From NCBI GenBank assembly GCA_023489135.1, contig JAMDCE010000122.1, positions 1-6,415 on the forward strand: 6,415 nucleotides of DNA. The letters are read 5' to 3'. This DNA comes from Chloroflexota bacterium (GTDB taxonomy: Bacteria; Chloroflexota; Chloroflexia; JAMDCE01). The first letter of the stretch is position 1. Each line of letters opens with the position of its first letter. The notes below the pieces were generated by a model that worked only from the letters and a program-made list of their open reading frames with translations, was not told the DNA's origin and did not search any database. A program made the position numbers and the translations under genes. Shown here piece by piece: positions 1 to 5,451 of this stretch.

Positions 1-605
1 CGAGCCTCCACGGCCGCGGCGACCTCGGCCTCGGTGACCCCCGGCCTGATCGCCTCCCTGGCCGCTTCCAAGCCGAGACAGGCCACTTCGTTAGCCAGCC
101 GATGCTTCTCGATCTCAAACCTTGATTTGACCCGGCGCGCCTTCCAGATCGCCGCGGTGGCGTCCACTAATGTAGCCTCAGGCAAGGTAGTTTTAAGAAA
201 GTTGATGGATGATTCGGTGACGACCCGGGCCGCGATGGCGGTGTTCACGCAACCTAGAACCTCGAAGCTTCCTTCGTATCCAACCGTGGCTTTGTTGAGA
301 CCCTTTTCTTGAAAATAACTGGCGAGCACCGGAGCGATCTTGTGATTGATTCCGGGCTCTAAAGCAAGGTTAGTAAACTGGTACGTCCGGACATCCTTCA
401 CGCAGTCCGGTCCTAGGAAGTCTAGCTCTTCCTCCTGCAAGATCAAGGCTGGCTCGTCTTCTCTGGGAAAGACCACCATGTTCGCCCCAGTGATAGGCCA
501 GTAGCCGCTCAGGTACAGCACGTTCTCGGCCAGGCGACAAACCAGGACATCTATCCCCGCCTCGGCCATCGCCTGACGCGCGCGCTCTAATCGCTCCAGA
601 TCCAT
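1..605 (-). CDS. M24-family Xaa-Pro peptidase / creatinase-like protein, N-terminal part (cut by window edge)
   Basis: The 201 visible codons read without a stop from an ATG at 605 to the left edge. Residues 1 to about 130 look like the creatinase N-terminal domain: a start of the type MDLERLERARQAMAEAGID, then ENVLYLSGYWP, a typical M24 prolidase-like N-terminus. Residues 159-166 (VKSRFEIE) match the linker that opens the catalytic pita-bread domain in this family ('K-S-x-x-E-I-x-x-h-R'), followed by an amphipathic helix ending EAIRPGVTEAEV. The metal ligands (Asp, Asp, His, Glu, Glu) lie beyond the edge, so peptidase activity cannot be judged; Xaa-Pro dipeptidase, aminopeptidase P, creatinase and DMSP-lyase-like members share this N-terminus. 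No signal peptide is seen, so it is probably cytoplasmic. The start is supported by AAAGGAG 8 bases upstream. It lies 936 bases from the hydroxylase operon and is probably transcribed separately. Confidence 0.85.
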   Translation of the reverse strand, partial: MDLERLERARQAMAEAGIDVLVCRLAENVLYLSGYWPITGANMVVFPREDEPALILQEEELDFLGPDCVKDVRTYQFTNLALEPGINHKIAPVLASYFQEKGLNKATVGYEGSFEVLGCVNTAIAARVVTESSINFLKTTLPEATLVDATAAIWKARRVKSRFEIEKHRLANEVACLGLEAAREAIRPGVTEAEVAAAVEA

Positions 606-613
606 TATCGAGG

Positions 614-620
614 CTCCTTT
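614..620 (-). promoter_or_regulatory. Shine-Dalgarno site of the M24 peptidase gene
   Basis: AAAGGAG on the minus strand, 8 bases before the ATG at 605. It decides between this ATG and in-frame upstream candidates (GTG at 623, TTG at 695), which have no comparable site. Confidence 0.7.
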
Positions 621-879
621 CACGATTTGATCGCGTCCCCGGACATCGCCGGGCCCAGTAATCTTGATCTCGACGCCGGCGATAAGGGCACGCAAAAAAT
701 GGCCAGTTGAACCGAATCCGCTGAATGCCTAGCCAGGCCGTAATTCAGTCCACTAGCCGTCTAGAGCACTTCGTTGGGCTCGGCTGGCCACTGCCTAGTC
801 ATCGAGCAGAGGCAACCAATCTCTAGGATACGAGACCTTAAGCCACGTAATCATATCATAAATAGGCAAGGTCCGCACT

Positions 880-888
880 ATGGTCTGG
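880..888 (+). repeat. Left 9-bp direct repeat (putative target-site duplication)
   Basis: ATGGTCTGG, identical to 1032-1040. It is separated by one base from the left terminal inverted repeat that starts at 890, which is the arrangement left by transposon insertion. Confidence 0.65.
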
Positions 889-966
889 ACAGGGCTTATG
901 CGTTCTGAATTTATCGGCGGCGCTGGTATCGCCATCAGCACGCCTTCTCCTTCTTCGAAGGACCAG

Positions 967-990
967 CCCGTCCTTCTTAAGAAGGACGGG
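967..990. repeat. Perfect 24-bp palindrome inside the MITE-like element
   Basis: The half-site CCCGTCCTTCTT (967-978) is followed directly by its exact reverse complement (979-990) with no spacer. A weaker related inverted repeat, TCCTTC-TTC-GAAGGA, lies just to the left (about 949-962). Neither strand has a T-run after it, so it is not an ordinary rho-independent terminator. Confidence 0.85.
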
Positions 991-1028
991 GTTTGAGGCA
1001 TGCGTCGCTGATTCGAACGCATAAACCC
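989..1028. repeat. Bulged hairpin at the right end of the MITE-like element
   Basis: GGGTTT (989-994) and ATGCGT (1000-1005) pair with ACGCAT (1017-1022) and AAACCC (1023-1028). This gives 12 base pairs, with a five-base bulge (995-999) and an 11-base loop. The outer part overlaps the right terminal inverted repeat, so end recognition and this fold may compete. Confidence 0.55.
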
Positions 1029-1031
1029 TGC

Positions 1032-1040
1032 ATGGTCTGG
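1032..1040 (+). repeat. Right 9-bp direct repeat (putative target-site duplication)
   Basis: ATGGTCTGG, the exact partner of 880-888, one base outside the right terminal inverted repeat that ends at 1030. Confidence 0.65.
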
Positions 1041-1059
1041 CTCTTCGTGCTAGACTGTA

Positions 1060-1077
1060 GCGACGGCAATCCGTCGC
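1060..1077. repeat. Perfect 7-bp hairpin with a 4-base loop
   Basis: GCGACGG (1060-1066), loop CAAT, CCGTCGC (1071-1077). It is strong and GC-rich, lies between the MITE-like element and the alternating array, and has no U-tract on either strand. Short intergenic palindromes of this kind are often dispersed repeats; copy number cannot be seen here. Confidence 0.6.
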
Positions 1078-1100
1078 CACTCGCCCAGGTTTGTTCCATT

Positions 1101-1361
1101 CTCCCGCAAATACTCCGCTTGGCCATCATTTCCACCAACCGGTAACCTGCGCGCGTTTTCGCACCCATCCCTCCCGCAGGTTACCAGACGCCCGAGAGTA
1201 TGGGCCGCGTGGGAAACCTGCGGGTGGATCATCGCTTAGGCCTCCCGCGGGTTACCAGGCAGGTAAGAGGCTTGAGCGGGTAGGATACCCGCGGGAGACC
1301 ATGACCTTACCGTCCTGCATCGACGACGGCAGTTCAGACCAGAGTAGTAACCTGCAGGCGG
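1101..1361. repeat. Array of a 16-bp motif in alternating orientation, 70-71 bp period
   Basis: The consensus is TGGTAACCTGCGGGAG. Plus-orientation copies start near 1140, 1211, 1282 and 1345; minus-orientation copies occupy 1171-1186 and 1242-1257, with a degenerate one at 1101-1116. From 1101 to 1297 the orientation strictly alternates, with spacers of 23-24 bases (minus to plus) and 15 bases (plus to minus), so same-orientation copies are 70, 71, 71 and 71 bases apart. The spacers themselves are not alike. Neighbouring copies can pair: 1141-1151 with 1175-1185 (11 bp), 1173-1182 with 1215-1224 (10 bp), 1242-1252 with 1287-1297 (11 bp). The core is a near-palindrome varying as CCTGCGGG, CCCGCGGG and CCTGCAGG. 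It resembles BIME/REP-type clusters or arrayed protein sites; no REP-associated transposase is in view. Confidence 0.7.
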
Positions 1362-1373
1362 TTGGGAATGCGG

Positions 1374-1473
1374 TAGGGGCAGGTCTCACGAACGTTCACG
1401 ACTCTCACAAACGGCGACCGTAACGCGTCCCTCTACTCAACCGAGTCCTCAAATCACCTCAGACCTGCCCCTA
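1374..1473. repeat. Perfect 13-bp inverted repeat around a 74-base interior
   Basis: TAGGGGCAGGTCT (1374-1386) is exactly complementary to AGACCTGCCCCTA (1461-1473). The arms do not extend further, and the flanks share only TGCG, so I see no convincing target duplication. The interior has no open frame of note and contains the small palindrome GAACGTTC (1390-1397). GGGGCAGG also occurs on the minus strand in the hairpin after the large-subunit stop (about 1530-1537). It may be a paired dispersed repeat or the closing stem of a structured RNA. Confidence 0.6.
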
Positions 1474-1518
1474 AAACTGCGAACGCTTTGCCCCACAGCG
1501 CTCTTGATTAGCCCGTGT

Positions 1519-1541
1519 GTCGGCAGGACGCCTGCCCCGAC
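1519..1541 (-). terminator. GC-rich hairpin directly after the large-subunit stop; weak terminator candidate
   Basis: On the minus strand the transcript leaves the TAG stop straight into GTCGGGGCAGG, loop CGT, CCTGCCGAC. Six perfect inner pairs (1522-1527 with 1531-1536) and three outer pairs are separated by a two-base bulge. The position at the 3' end of the operon suits termination or mRNA end protection, but no U-tract follows, so intrinsic termination is doubtful. Confidence 0.35.
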
Positions 1542-3902
1542 CTACTTATCCGCCTTCTTCTCCGCCTCCTTGAGAGCGCGAAGAACCCGCTCTGGCGTCA
1601 GGGGCAGGCTCGTCACCCTCACGCCGGTGGCATCGTACAAAGCGTTGGCAATCGCCGCCGCCTGCACGTTAGACGTGAATTCACCCATTCCCTTGGCCCC
1701 AAAAGGACCCCTGGGATGGGGAACTTCCACAATGATATCGTGGATCTTCGTCTTGGCCAGGTCAAGAGACGTTCCGATCATATATTCGGACAGGCTCTTG
1801 GTAATGTAATCGCAGCTTGGGTAGTACGGCAGCATGTTCTCCATGATCGTCCCACCAATGCCGGCCGCACACCCACCCTCGAACTGGCCCTCCACAAGCC
1901 TCGGGTTCAGAGCTTTGCCGCAGTCATAGGCCATATACATATTCTTCACGTCGATCTGACCGGTCTCGGTGTCCACCTCGAGGTCGGCGATGCCAGCGGC
2001 GAACATGTAGGAGTCATAGGGCTTGCCCTGGCTGGTATCATCATCGCCCGGATAACCAGCGTTGGGATAGAAAGCACCCCGACCGAGGAAGAACTTGCCT
2101 TGCTTCCAGATGGAGTTGTTGGCGACGTCGGCTAGACTCACCGCTTGTTCGGGATGGTCCTTGACGAAGATGGTGCCGTTCTTCAAGTCCAGCGCCTCTG
2201 GCGGCGTCCCCAGCTCACCCGAGGCTTCCTGGAGGATCAACTGCTTGACCTCGGCGGCGGCCCTTCTCACCGCGTTGCCCATGAAGAAGGTGCAGCGATT
2301 GGCATAGCTGCCACCATCCAGGGGGGTGGTCTCGGTATCAGCATTGGTCACCGTGATACTCTCGTAAGGGATGCCGATCTCCTCTGCGGCAATCATCGCC
2401 GTGACGGTCTTGGCGCCCTGCCCCAGATCTACCGTGCCCATCCTCAGATGAGCCGATCCGTCGCCCATTATCTGGATCTCCGCCTGGCTAGGGTCGCCAC
2501 CGTAGGGAAGGCCCATCACTTGATGCTGAGCGCAGATCCCCATTCCCCTTTTCTTGAGGGAACCGGCGTTGGACTTGAAGGCAAAATCTCTGGTGGAGCC
2601 GTCACCGCCCTCGCTCTTCGGTAACGGCCAGCCAGCCGTTTTGGCTGCGGCAATCAGACATTCGCGGATGCTTATGCTCTCCATTGGGTCGCCAGTGGTG
2701 GTGGTATCGCCCATAACTTGAACGTTCTTCAGCCGAAACGCCAGGCGATCCATCCCCAGTTCTTCGGCGATGTGATCCACGTGCTGCTCCCAGCCGAAGC
2801 AAGCCTCGGCGAGGTTGAAGCCCCGCTGGGCGCCCGAAGACGGTTTGTTGGTGTAGACCACGTAGCCGTCGTACCAGTATGAAGAGGTGCGGTAAGGTCC
2901 GCGGGCCATGATCCCCAACTTGTTGATGCCCACCAGGCTGTAGATCGTGTAGGCGCCCCCATCCTGAATGGCTTTGACTTTCATCGCCGTCATCGTGCCG
3001 TCCTTCTTCACGGCCGTGCGATAGCTGAAGAGAGGATAGGGAGCATTGACCGACGAATTGAGGAACTCCTCTTCTCTGGTCCAGAGCCATTTCACCGGTC
3101 GGCCTGTCTTCAAGGCGGCCAGCCCCACCAGGTGGTCGCAGAGAAGCTCGTTCTTCGAGCCGAAGCCACCTCCCAGCGTTCCCCCAATCATTCTCAATTT
3201 GCTGAAGGGAATGTTGAGAATGTAGGAAACGAAGCGCTGGTGCTGGTGAACGGCCTGGCTGACCGTCCAGATGGTGAGCTTGCCGGTAGCATCCACCTGA
3301 CCCACGGCGACGTGGGTCTCCAGCGGAACGTGCTCGCGCATCTGGCTGCTGTAGGTGTCCTCGACGATGAGATCGGCCTGCCGGAAGGCTTCATCAACAT
3401 CACCCGGACGAATGCGGCGATGATCGTACTTCCCGTTCTGAGCAATGTTAGGATGAGCCGACGAGCCAGCTCCATCGTGAGCTGGGGTCGCGCCGGGCTC
3501 CATGGCTTCAATTGGGTCGAAGACCGACGGCATCACCTCGAACACCACCTTAACCTTATCCGCCGCCTCCTGGGCCAGGCGCTCGCTAGTGGCAACCACG
3601 GCCACAATCGGCTGGCCCAGGTGGCGCACGTAGGTGTCGGCCAGCACGGGCTGATCGGCCACCAGGCCGAAGCGATTGTTGGGCACATCCTTAGCCGTAA
3701 CCACCCCTACGACTCCCGGCATTCGCTCAGCTTCAGTGGTATCGACGCTGAGAATCTTGGCGTTGAAATGCTCGCTGTTTCTGGTCTTGATATAGCACAT
3801 TCCCGGCAGGTAGATATCGTTCACATACTTGGTTTGACCGGTCACATGCATGAGGCCATCGTAGCGATGGACACTCTTTCCGATAACGGACATCTCCTCC
3901 AT
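1542..3902 (-). CDS. Molybdenum hydroxylase large subunit (xanthine dehydrogenase / CoxL superfamily, molybdopterin-binding)
   Basis: This 786-residue protein is a full-length Mo-pterin subunit of a three-component hydroxylase; the family adds oxygen from water to an aldehyde or heterocycle. The N-terminal hammerhead domain covers about 14-125 (YDGLMHVTGQTKYVND near its start), and the two Mo-binding domains follow. Visible motifs are GGGFGSKNE at 244-252, GAQRGF at 357-362 (Arg360 aligns with the catalytic-site Arg of xanthine oxidase), LGQG at 493-496, GGSYANRCTFF at 530-540, and GAKGMGE at 735-741, whose Glu741 is the expected catalytic base. The loop lacks the Cys of form I CO dehydrogenase (AYxCSFR), so CO is an unlikely substrate. 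The ATG at 3902 has AAAGGAGG 7 bases upstream. An in-frame ATG at 3893 is possible but less well spaced; farther upstream the frame overlaps the [2Fe-2S] gene. No signal peptide is seen. Substrate unknown. Confidence 0.93.
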   Translation of the reverse strand: MEEMSVIGKSVHRYDGLMHVTGQTKYVNDIYLPGMCYIKTRNSEHFNAKILSVDTTEAERMPGVVGVVTAKDVPNNRFGLVADQPVLADTYVRHLGQPIVAVVATSERLAQEAADKVKVVFEVMPSVFDPIEAMEPGATPAHDGAGSSAHPNIAQNGKYDHRRIRPGDVDEAFRQADLIVEDTYSSQMREHVPLETHVAVGQVDATGKLTIWTVSQAVHQHQRFVSYILNIPFSKLRMIGGTLGGGFGSKNELLCDHLVGLAALKTGRPVKWLWTREEEFLNSSVNAPYPLFSYRTAVKKDGTMTAMKVKAIQDGGAYTIYSLVGINKLGIMARGPYRTSSYWYDGYVVYTNKPSSGAQRGFNLAEACFGWEQHVDHIAEELGMDRLAFRLKNVQVMGDTTTTGDPMESISIRECLIAAAKTAGWPLPKSEGGDGSTRDFAFKSNAGSLKKRGMGICAQHQVMGLPYGGDPSQAEIQIMGDGSAHLRMGTVDLGQGAKTVTAMIAAEEIGIPYESITVTNADTETTPLDGGSYANRCTFFMGNAVRRAAAEVKQLILQEASGELGTPPEALDLKNGTIFVKDHPEQAVSLADVANNSIWKQGKFFLGRGAFYPNAGYPGDDDTSQGKPYDSYMFAAGIADLEVDTETGQIDVKNMYMAYDCGKALNPRLVEGQFEGGCAAGIGGTIMENMLPYYPSCDYITKSLSEYMIGTSLDLAKTKIHDIIVEVPHPRGPFGAKGMGEFTSNVQAAAIANALYDATGVRVTSLPLTPERVLRALKEAEKKADK

Positions 3903-3909
3903 TCCCGCT

Positions 3910-3917
3910 CCTCCTTT
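3910..3917 (-). promoter_or_regulatory. Shine-Dalgarno site of the large subunit, overlapping the upstream stop
   Basis: AAAGGAGG on the minus strand, 7 bases before the ATG at 3902. Its first base is the last base of the TGA stop of the [2Fe-2S] gene, so terminating ribosomes sit on this site and translational coupling is likely. Confidence 0.75.
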
Positions 3918-4402
3918 CACCTGGCCGCCGCCGCAGAAGTGTGGGACTTGGCCACGTCGAGAATCGCATCCACGATTTTCACGTAGCCGGTACAGCGACA
4001 AAGATTGCCAGAAATCGCCAGATTGACGTCCTCGCGAGACGGGTTGGGATTCTTATCCAGCAAGGCCTTGGCCGTCAAGATCATGCCGGGCGAACAGTAG
4101 CCACACTGCGCGGCATCCCAGTCGTAGAAGGCCTTCTGAAGAGGATGGAGGTTCCGGGCATCCCCGATACCTTCAATGGTCGTCACCTCCCGGCCCTGAA
4201 CGCTCAGCGCCAAGATCAGACACGAGTTGACCGGCGCGCCATCGAGAAGGACCGTACAGGTGCCGCAGTCTCCCATGTCGCAACCCTTCTTGGGACTCGT
4301 AATGTTCAACTGCTCGCGGAGAACGTCCAGAAGGCTGGCGGTTGTGAAAACCGTCGTCTCCGCCGGCCTTCCGTTTACACTGAAGGAAAGCTTCTGCTCC
4401 AC
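3917..4402 (-). CDS. Molybdenum hydroxylase [2Fe-2S] subunit (CoxS-like)
   Basis: This 161-residue protein carries electrons from the Mo site to FAD. It has the two domains of the family. The N-terminal plant-ferredoxin-type cluster uses Cys41, Cys46, Cys49 and Cys61 (GCDMGDCGTC at 40-49). The C-terminal helical [2Fe-2S] domain uses Cys100, Cys103, Cys135 and Cys137 (QCGYCSPGM at 99-107 and NLCRCTGY at 133-140). All eight ligands are present and the length is normal. The start is GTG at 4402: AGGAGG lies 8 bases upstream and an in-frame TGA at 4406-4408 rules out any earlier start. An ATG at 4409 between the SD and the GTG is out of frame. The gene lies 47 bases after the FAD subunit stop and 14 bases before the large-subunit start. 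The Ala-rich tail (SHTSAAAAR) is unremarkable. Confidence 0.95.
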   Translation of the reverse strand: MEQKLSFSVNGRPAETTVFTTASLLDVLREQLNITSPKKGCDMGDCGTCTVLLDGAPVNSCLILALSVQGREVTTIEGIGDARNLHPLQKAFYDWDAAQCGYCSPGMILTAKALLDKNPNPSREDVNLAISGNLCRCTGYVKIVDAILDVAKSHTSAAAAR

Positions 4403-4410
4403 GTTTCATA

Positions 4411-4416
4411 CCTCCT
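4411..4416 (-). promoter_or_regulatory. Shine-Dalgarno site that fixes the GTG start of the [2Fe-2S] subunit
   Basis: AGGAGG on the minus strand, 8 bases before GTG at 4402. The out-of-frame ATG at 4409 is only one base from the SD, too close for efficient initiation, which supports GTG as the real start. Confidence 0.75.
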
Positions 4417-4449
4417 ATCGGCACAATTCACGGATAGAGACGAACGAGT

Positions 4450-5331
4450 TCAGACCTGCTTGGTGGCCTGAACAGCCCCCATTACGGCCCGCCCAACCAG
4501 GACCTGGCTCAACTCCGTGCGGTACCAGGCCGTTCCCCGACCGTCGTCGATGGGCCGTATCTCGTCCGCGACGTTTTGGGCCGCCGCTTTGACCGTGGCC
4601 TCGTCCAGAGCCTTACCCCTTAGGGCCTCCTCGGTCTTTCTGGCTCGAATCGGCGTCGGGGCCACCGATCCCAGGGCGATCCTGATGTCCTGGCACCGAC
4701 CGTTTGAGCGATCGAGGTGAAGATCGACCGCGGTGTTGACCACGGCCAGCGACACAGCCTCACGTCGCCCGAACTTAACGAAGCAACTCGCCCTTCCCGC
4801 CGCTCTCGCGGGGATCCTAATCTCCGTCAGGAGCTCGTCACTGGCCAGGACCGTCTTGCTGGGCCCGGTGAAGAACTGACCGATAGGCACAGTTCTCTCG
4901 CCCTTCTGGCTCACCAGCTTCAACTGCGCATCCAGGGCCAGCAAGGCCACGGCTGCGTCGGCGGCCGGCGAACCCTTGACGAGATTACCTCCCACGGTGC
5001 CCACATTTCTAATGGCGGGACCACCTATCTTTCCGGCGGCTTGGGCCAGGGCGCTGCAAGTGTCTCGCACCACAGGCGATTCATTAAGAGCGGTAAGCGT
5101 AGTGAGAGAGCCAATCTTGATCCCATCAGAATCCTCTCGAACGTAGGCCAGCTCGCGGAGATTCCCCACGAAGATTAGGCAATCGGGATCATCCTGACGG
5201 AGCCTCATGTCGACCATCACATCGGTTCCGCCAGCGACCACCTTGGCGCACCCGCCGCATCTTGCCAAAAGGCCAAGGGCATCCTGCAGGTCTGTCGGAG
5301 CGAAGAATTCCACATCTTTCAAGGTGCTCAT
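4450..5331 (-). CDS. Molybdenum hydroxylase FAD-binding subunit (CoxM-like)
   Basis: This 293-residue protein binds FAD and passes electrons from the Fe-S subunit to the final acceptor. The two pyrophosphate-binding motifs of the family are clear: VAGGTD at 32-37 and TVGGNL at 112-117, the latter inside KIGGPAIRNVGTVGGNL. The first about 175 residues are the FAD domain and about 180-283 the C-terminal flavoprotein domain, including GSVAPTPIRA at 221-230. The length is typical. I chose the ATG at 5331 because an AGGAAGGAG tract lies directly in front and the protein then starts at the family-typical position (STLKDVEFFAP). A GTG at 5358 would add nine residues but has no ribosome site and lies in a hairpin. 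It is the first hydroxylase gene in the common M-S-L order. Confidence 0.93.
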   Translation of the reverse strand: MSTLKDVEFFAPTDLQDALGLLARCGGCAKVVAGGTDVMVDMRLRQDDPDCLIFVGNLRELAYVREDSDGIKIGSLTTLTALNESPVVRDTCSALAQAAGKIGGPAIRNVGTVGGNLVKGSPAADAAVALLALDAQLKLVSQKGERTVPIGQFFTGPSKTVLASDELLTEIRIPARAAGRASCFVKFGRREAVSLAVVNTAVDLHLDRSNGRCQDIRIALGSVAPTPIRARKTEEALRGKALDEATVKAAAQNVADEIRPIDDGRGTAWYRTELSQVLVGRAVMGAVQATKQV

Positions 5332-5347
5332 CTCCTTCCTGTCACAT

Positions 5348-5364
5348 TGCTGGAACACCCAGCA
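5348..5364 (-). promoter_or_regulatory. Hairpin in the leader of the hydroxylase operon
   Basis: TGCTGG and CCAGCA pair around a five-base loop. Two more outer pairs form if one base bulges (5345-5346 with 5365-5366). It ends 8 bases before the Shine-Dalgarno tract of the FAD subunit and lies in the 120-base gap after the TPP enzyme. There is no U-tract, so it is not a clear terminator. It could affect translation or mRNA processing, or be chance. Confidence 0.3.
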
Positions 5365-5451
5365 TGGCCGTCTGAGTACGGCTCAATCCTCAGCGAAGAA
5401 CTATCCGACCTCCACCCCCTTTCTGTTTCAAACCGTCATTTGTTTGCCAGT

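Larger units (their letters stand above)
890..1030. mobile_element. Miniature inverted-repeat element (MITE-like) with ISAs1-type CAGGG ends
   Basis: The left end reads CAGGGCTTATGCGTTC (890-905). The right end, read on the minus strand from 1030 to 1015, is CAGGGTTTATGCGTTC. The arms match at 15 of 16 positions, and after a one-base insertion at 906 they continue with four more matches (GAAT). Identical 9-bp direct repeats (ATGGTCTGG) flank the element at 880-888 and 1032-1040, each one base from the inverted repeat. The 141-bp body has no coding potential, so it would need a transposase in trans. From family knowledge, ISAs1 elements have CAGGG termini and 8-10 bp target duplications, so a non-autonomous ISAs1 derivative is the best guess; that assignment is inference. 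The interior holds a perfect 24-bp palindrome (967-990), and the right end can fold on itself (989-1028). The clean direct repeats suggest a fairly recent insertion. Confidence 0.65.
606..1541. other. Gene-free, repeat-rich intergenic region
   Basis: No convincing gene lies between the M24 start and the large-subunit stop. Open frames in this stretch are short, run through the repeats and have no recognisable protein character. From left to right it holds: 606-728, a short stop-free extension in frame with the M24 gene; 729-879, in which I see nothing; 880-1040, a miniature transposon-like element with its direct repeats; 1060-1077, a hairpin; 1101-1361, an array of alternating inverted motifs; 1374-1473, a widely spaced inverted repeat; 1519-1541, a hairpin after the hydroxylase large-subunit stop. 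The promoter of the M24 gene should be in this region, but I found no clear -35/-10 pair. Confidence 0.7.

Noticed and set aside
1000..1030. tRNA T-arm (TTCGAAT on the minus strand)
   Set aside because: The pairing around it does not make a 5-bp stem with a 7-base loop, there is no cloverleaf, and the bases belong to the right end of the inverted-repeat element.
795..1168. Short minus-strand open frames over the MITE-like element
   Set aside because: They are mutually overlapping, low in protein character, and explained by the inverted-repeat element.
1101..1361. CRISPR array
   Set aside because: The motifs are only about 16 bp, alternate in orientation, are degenerate, and the spacers are 15-24 bases; CRISPR repeats are longer and all in one orientation.
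1091..1423. Plus-strand open frame of 110 codons in the intergenic region
   Set aside because: It runs straight through the alternating repeat array, its composition follows the repeats, and no ribosome site or domain is seen.
1374..1473. Second transposon with target duplication
   Set aside because: The flanks share only TGCG and the direct repeats do not abut the arms, so only the inverted repeat itself is reported.
1515..2135. Plus-strand open frame of 206 codons
   Set aside because: It is antisense to the large subunit, with no family features; it mirrors the high-GC codon pattern of the real gene.
3132..3986. Plus-strand open frame of 284 codons
   Set aside because: It lies antisense to the start of the large subunit and the end of the [2Fe-2S] subunit, both of which carry clear conserved motifs.
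3903..4001. A longer large-subunit frame starting at 4001
   Set aside because: The extra 33 residues overlap the [2Fe-2S] gene in another frame, do not resemble the family N-terminus, and a strong Shine-Dalgarno fits ATG 3902.
5385..5430. Sigma-70-like promoter (TTGAAA and GATAGT on the minus strand) before the FAD subunit gene
   Set aside because: The gap between the two boxes is about 20 bases and the -10 matches at only four of six positions, too weak to call.
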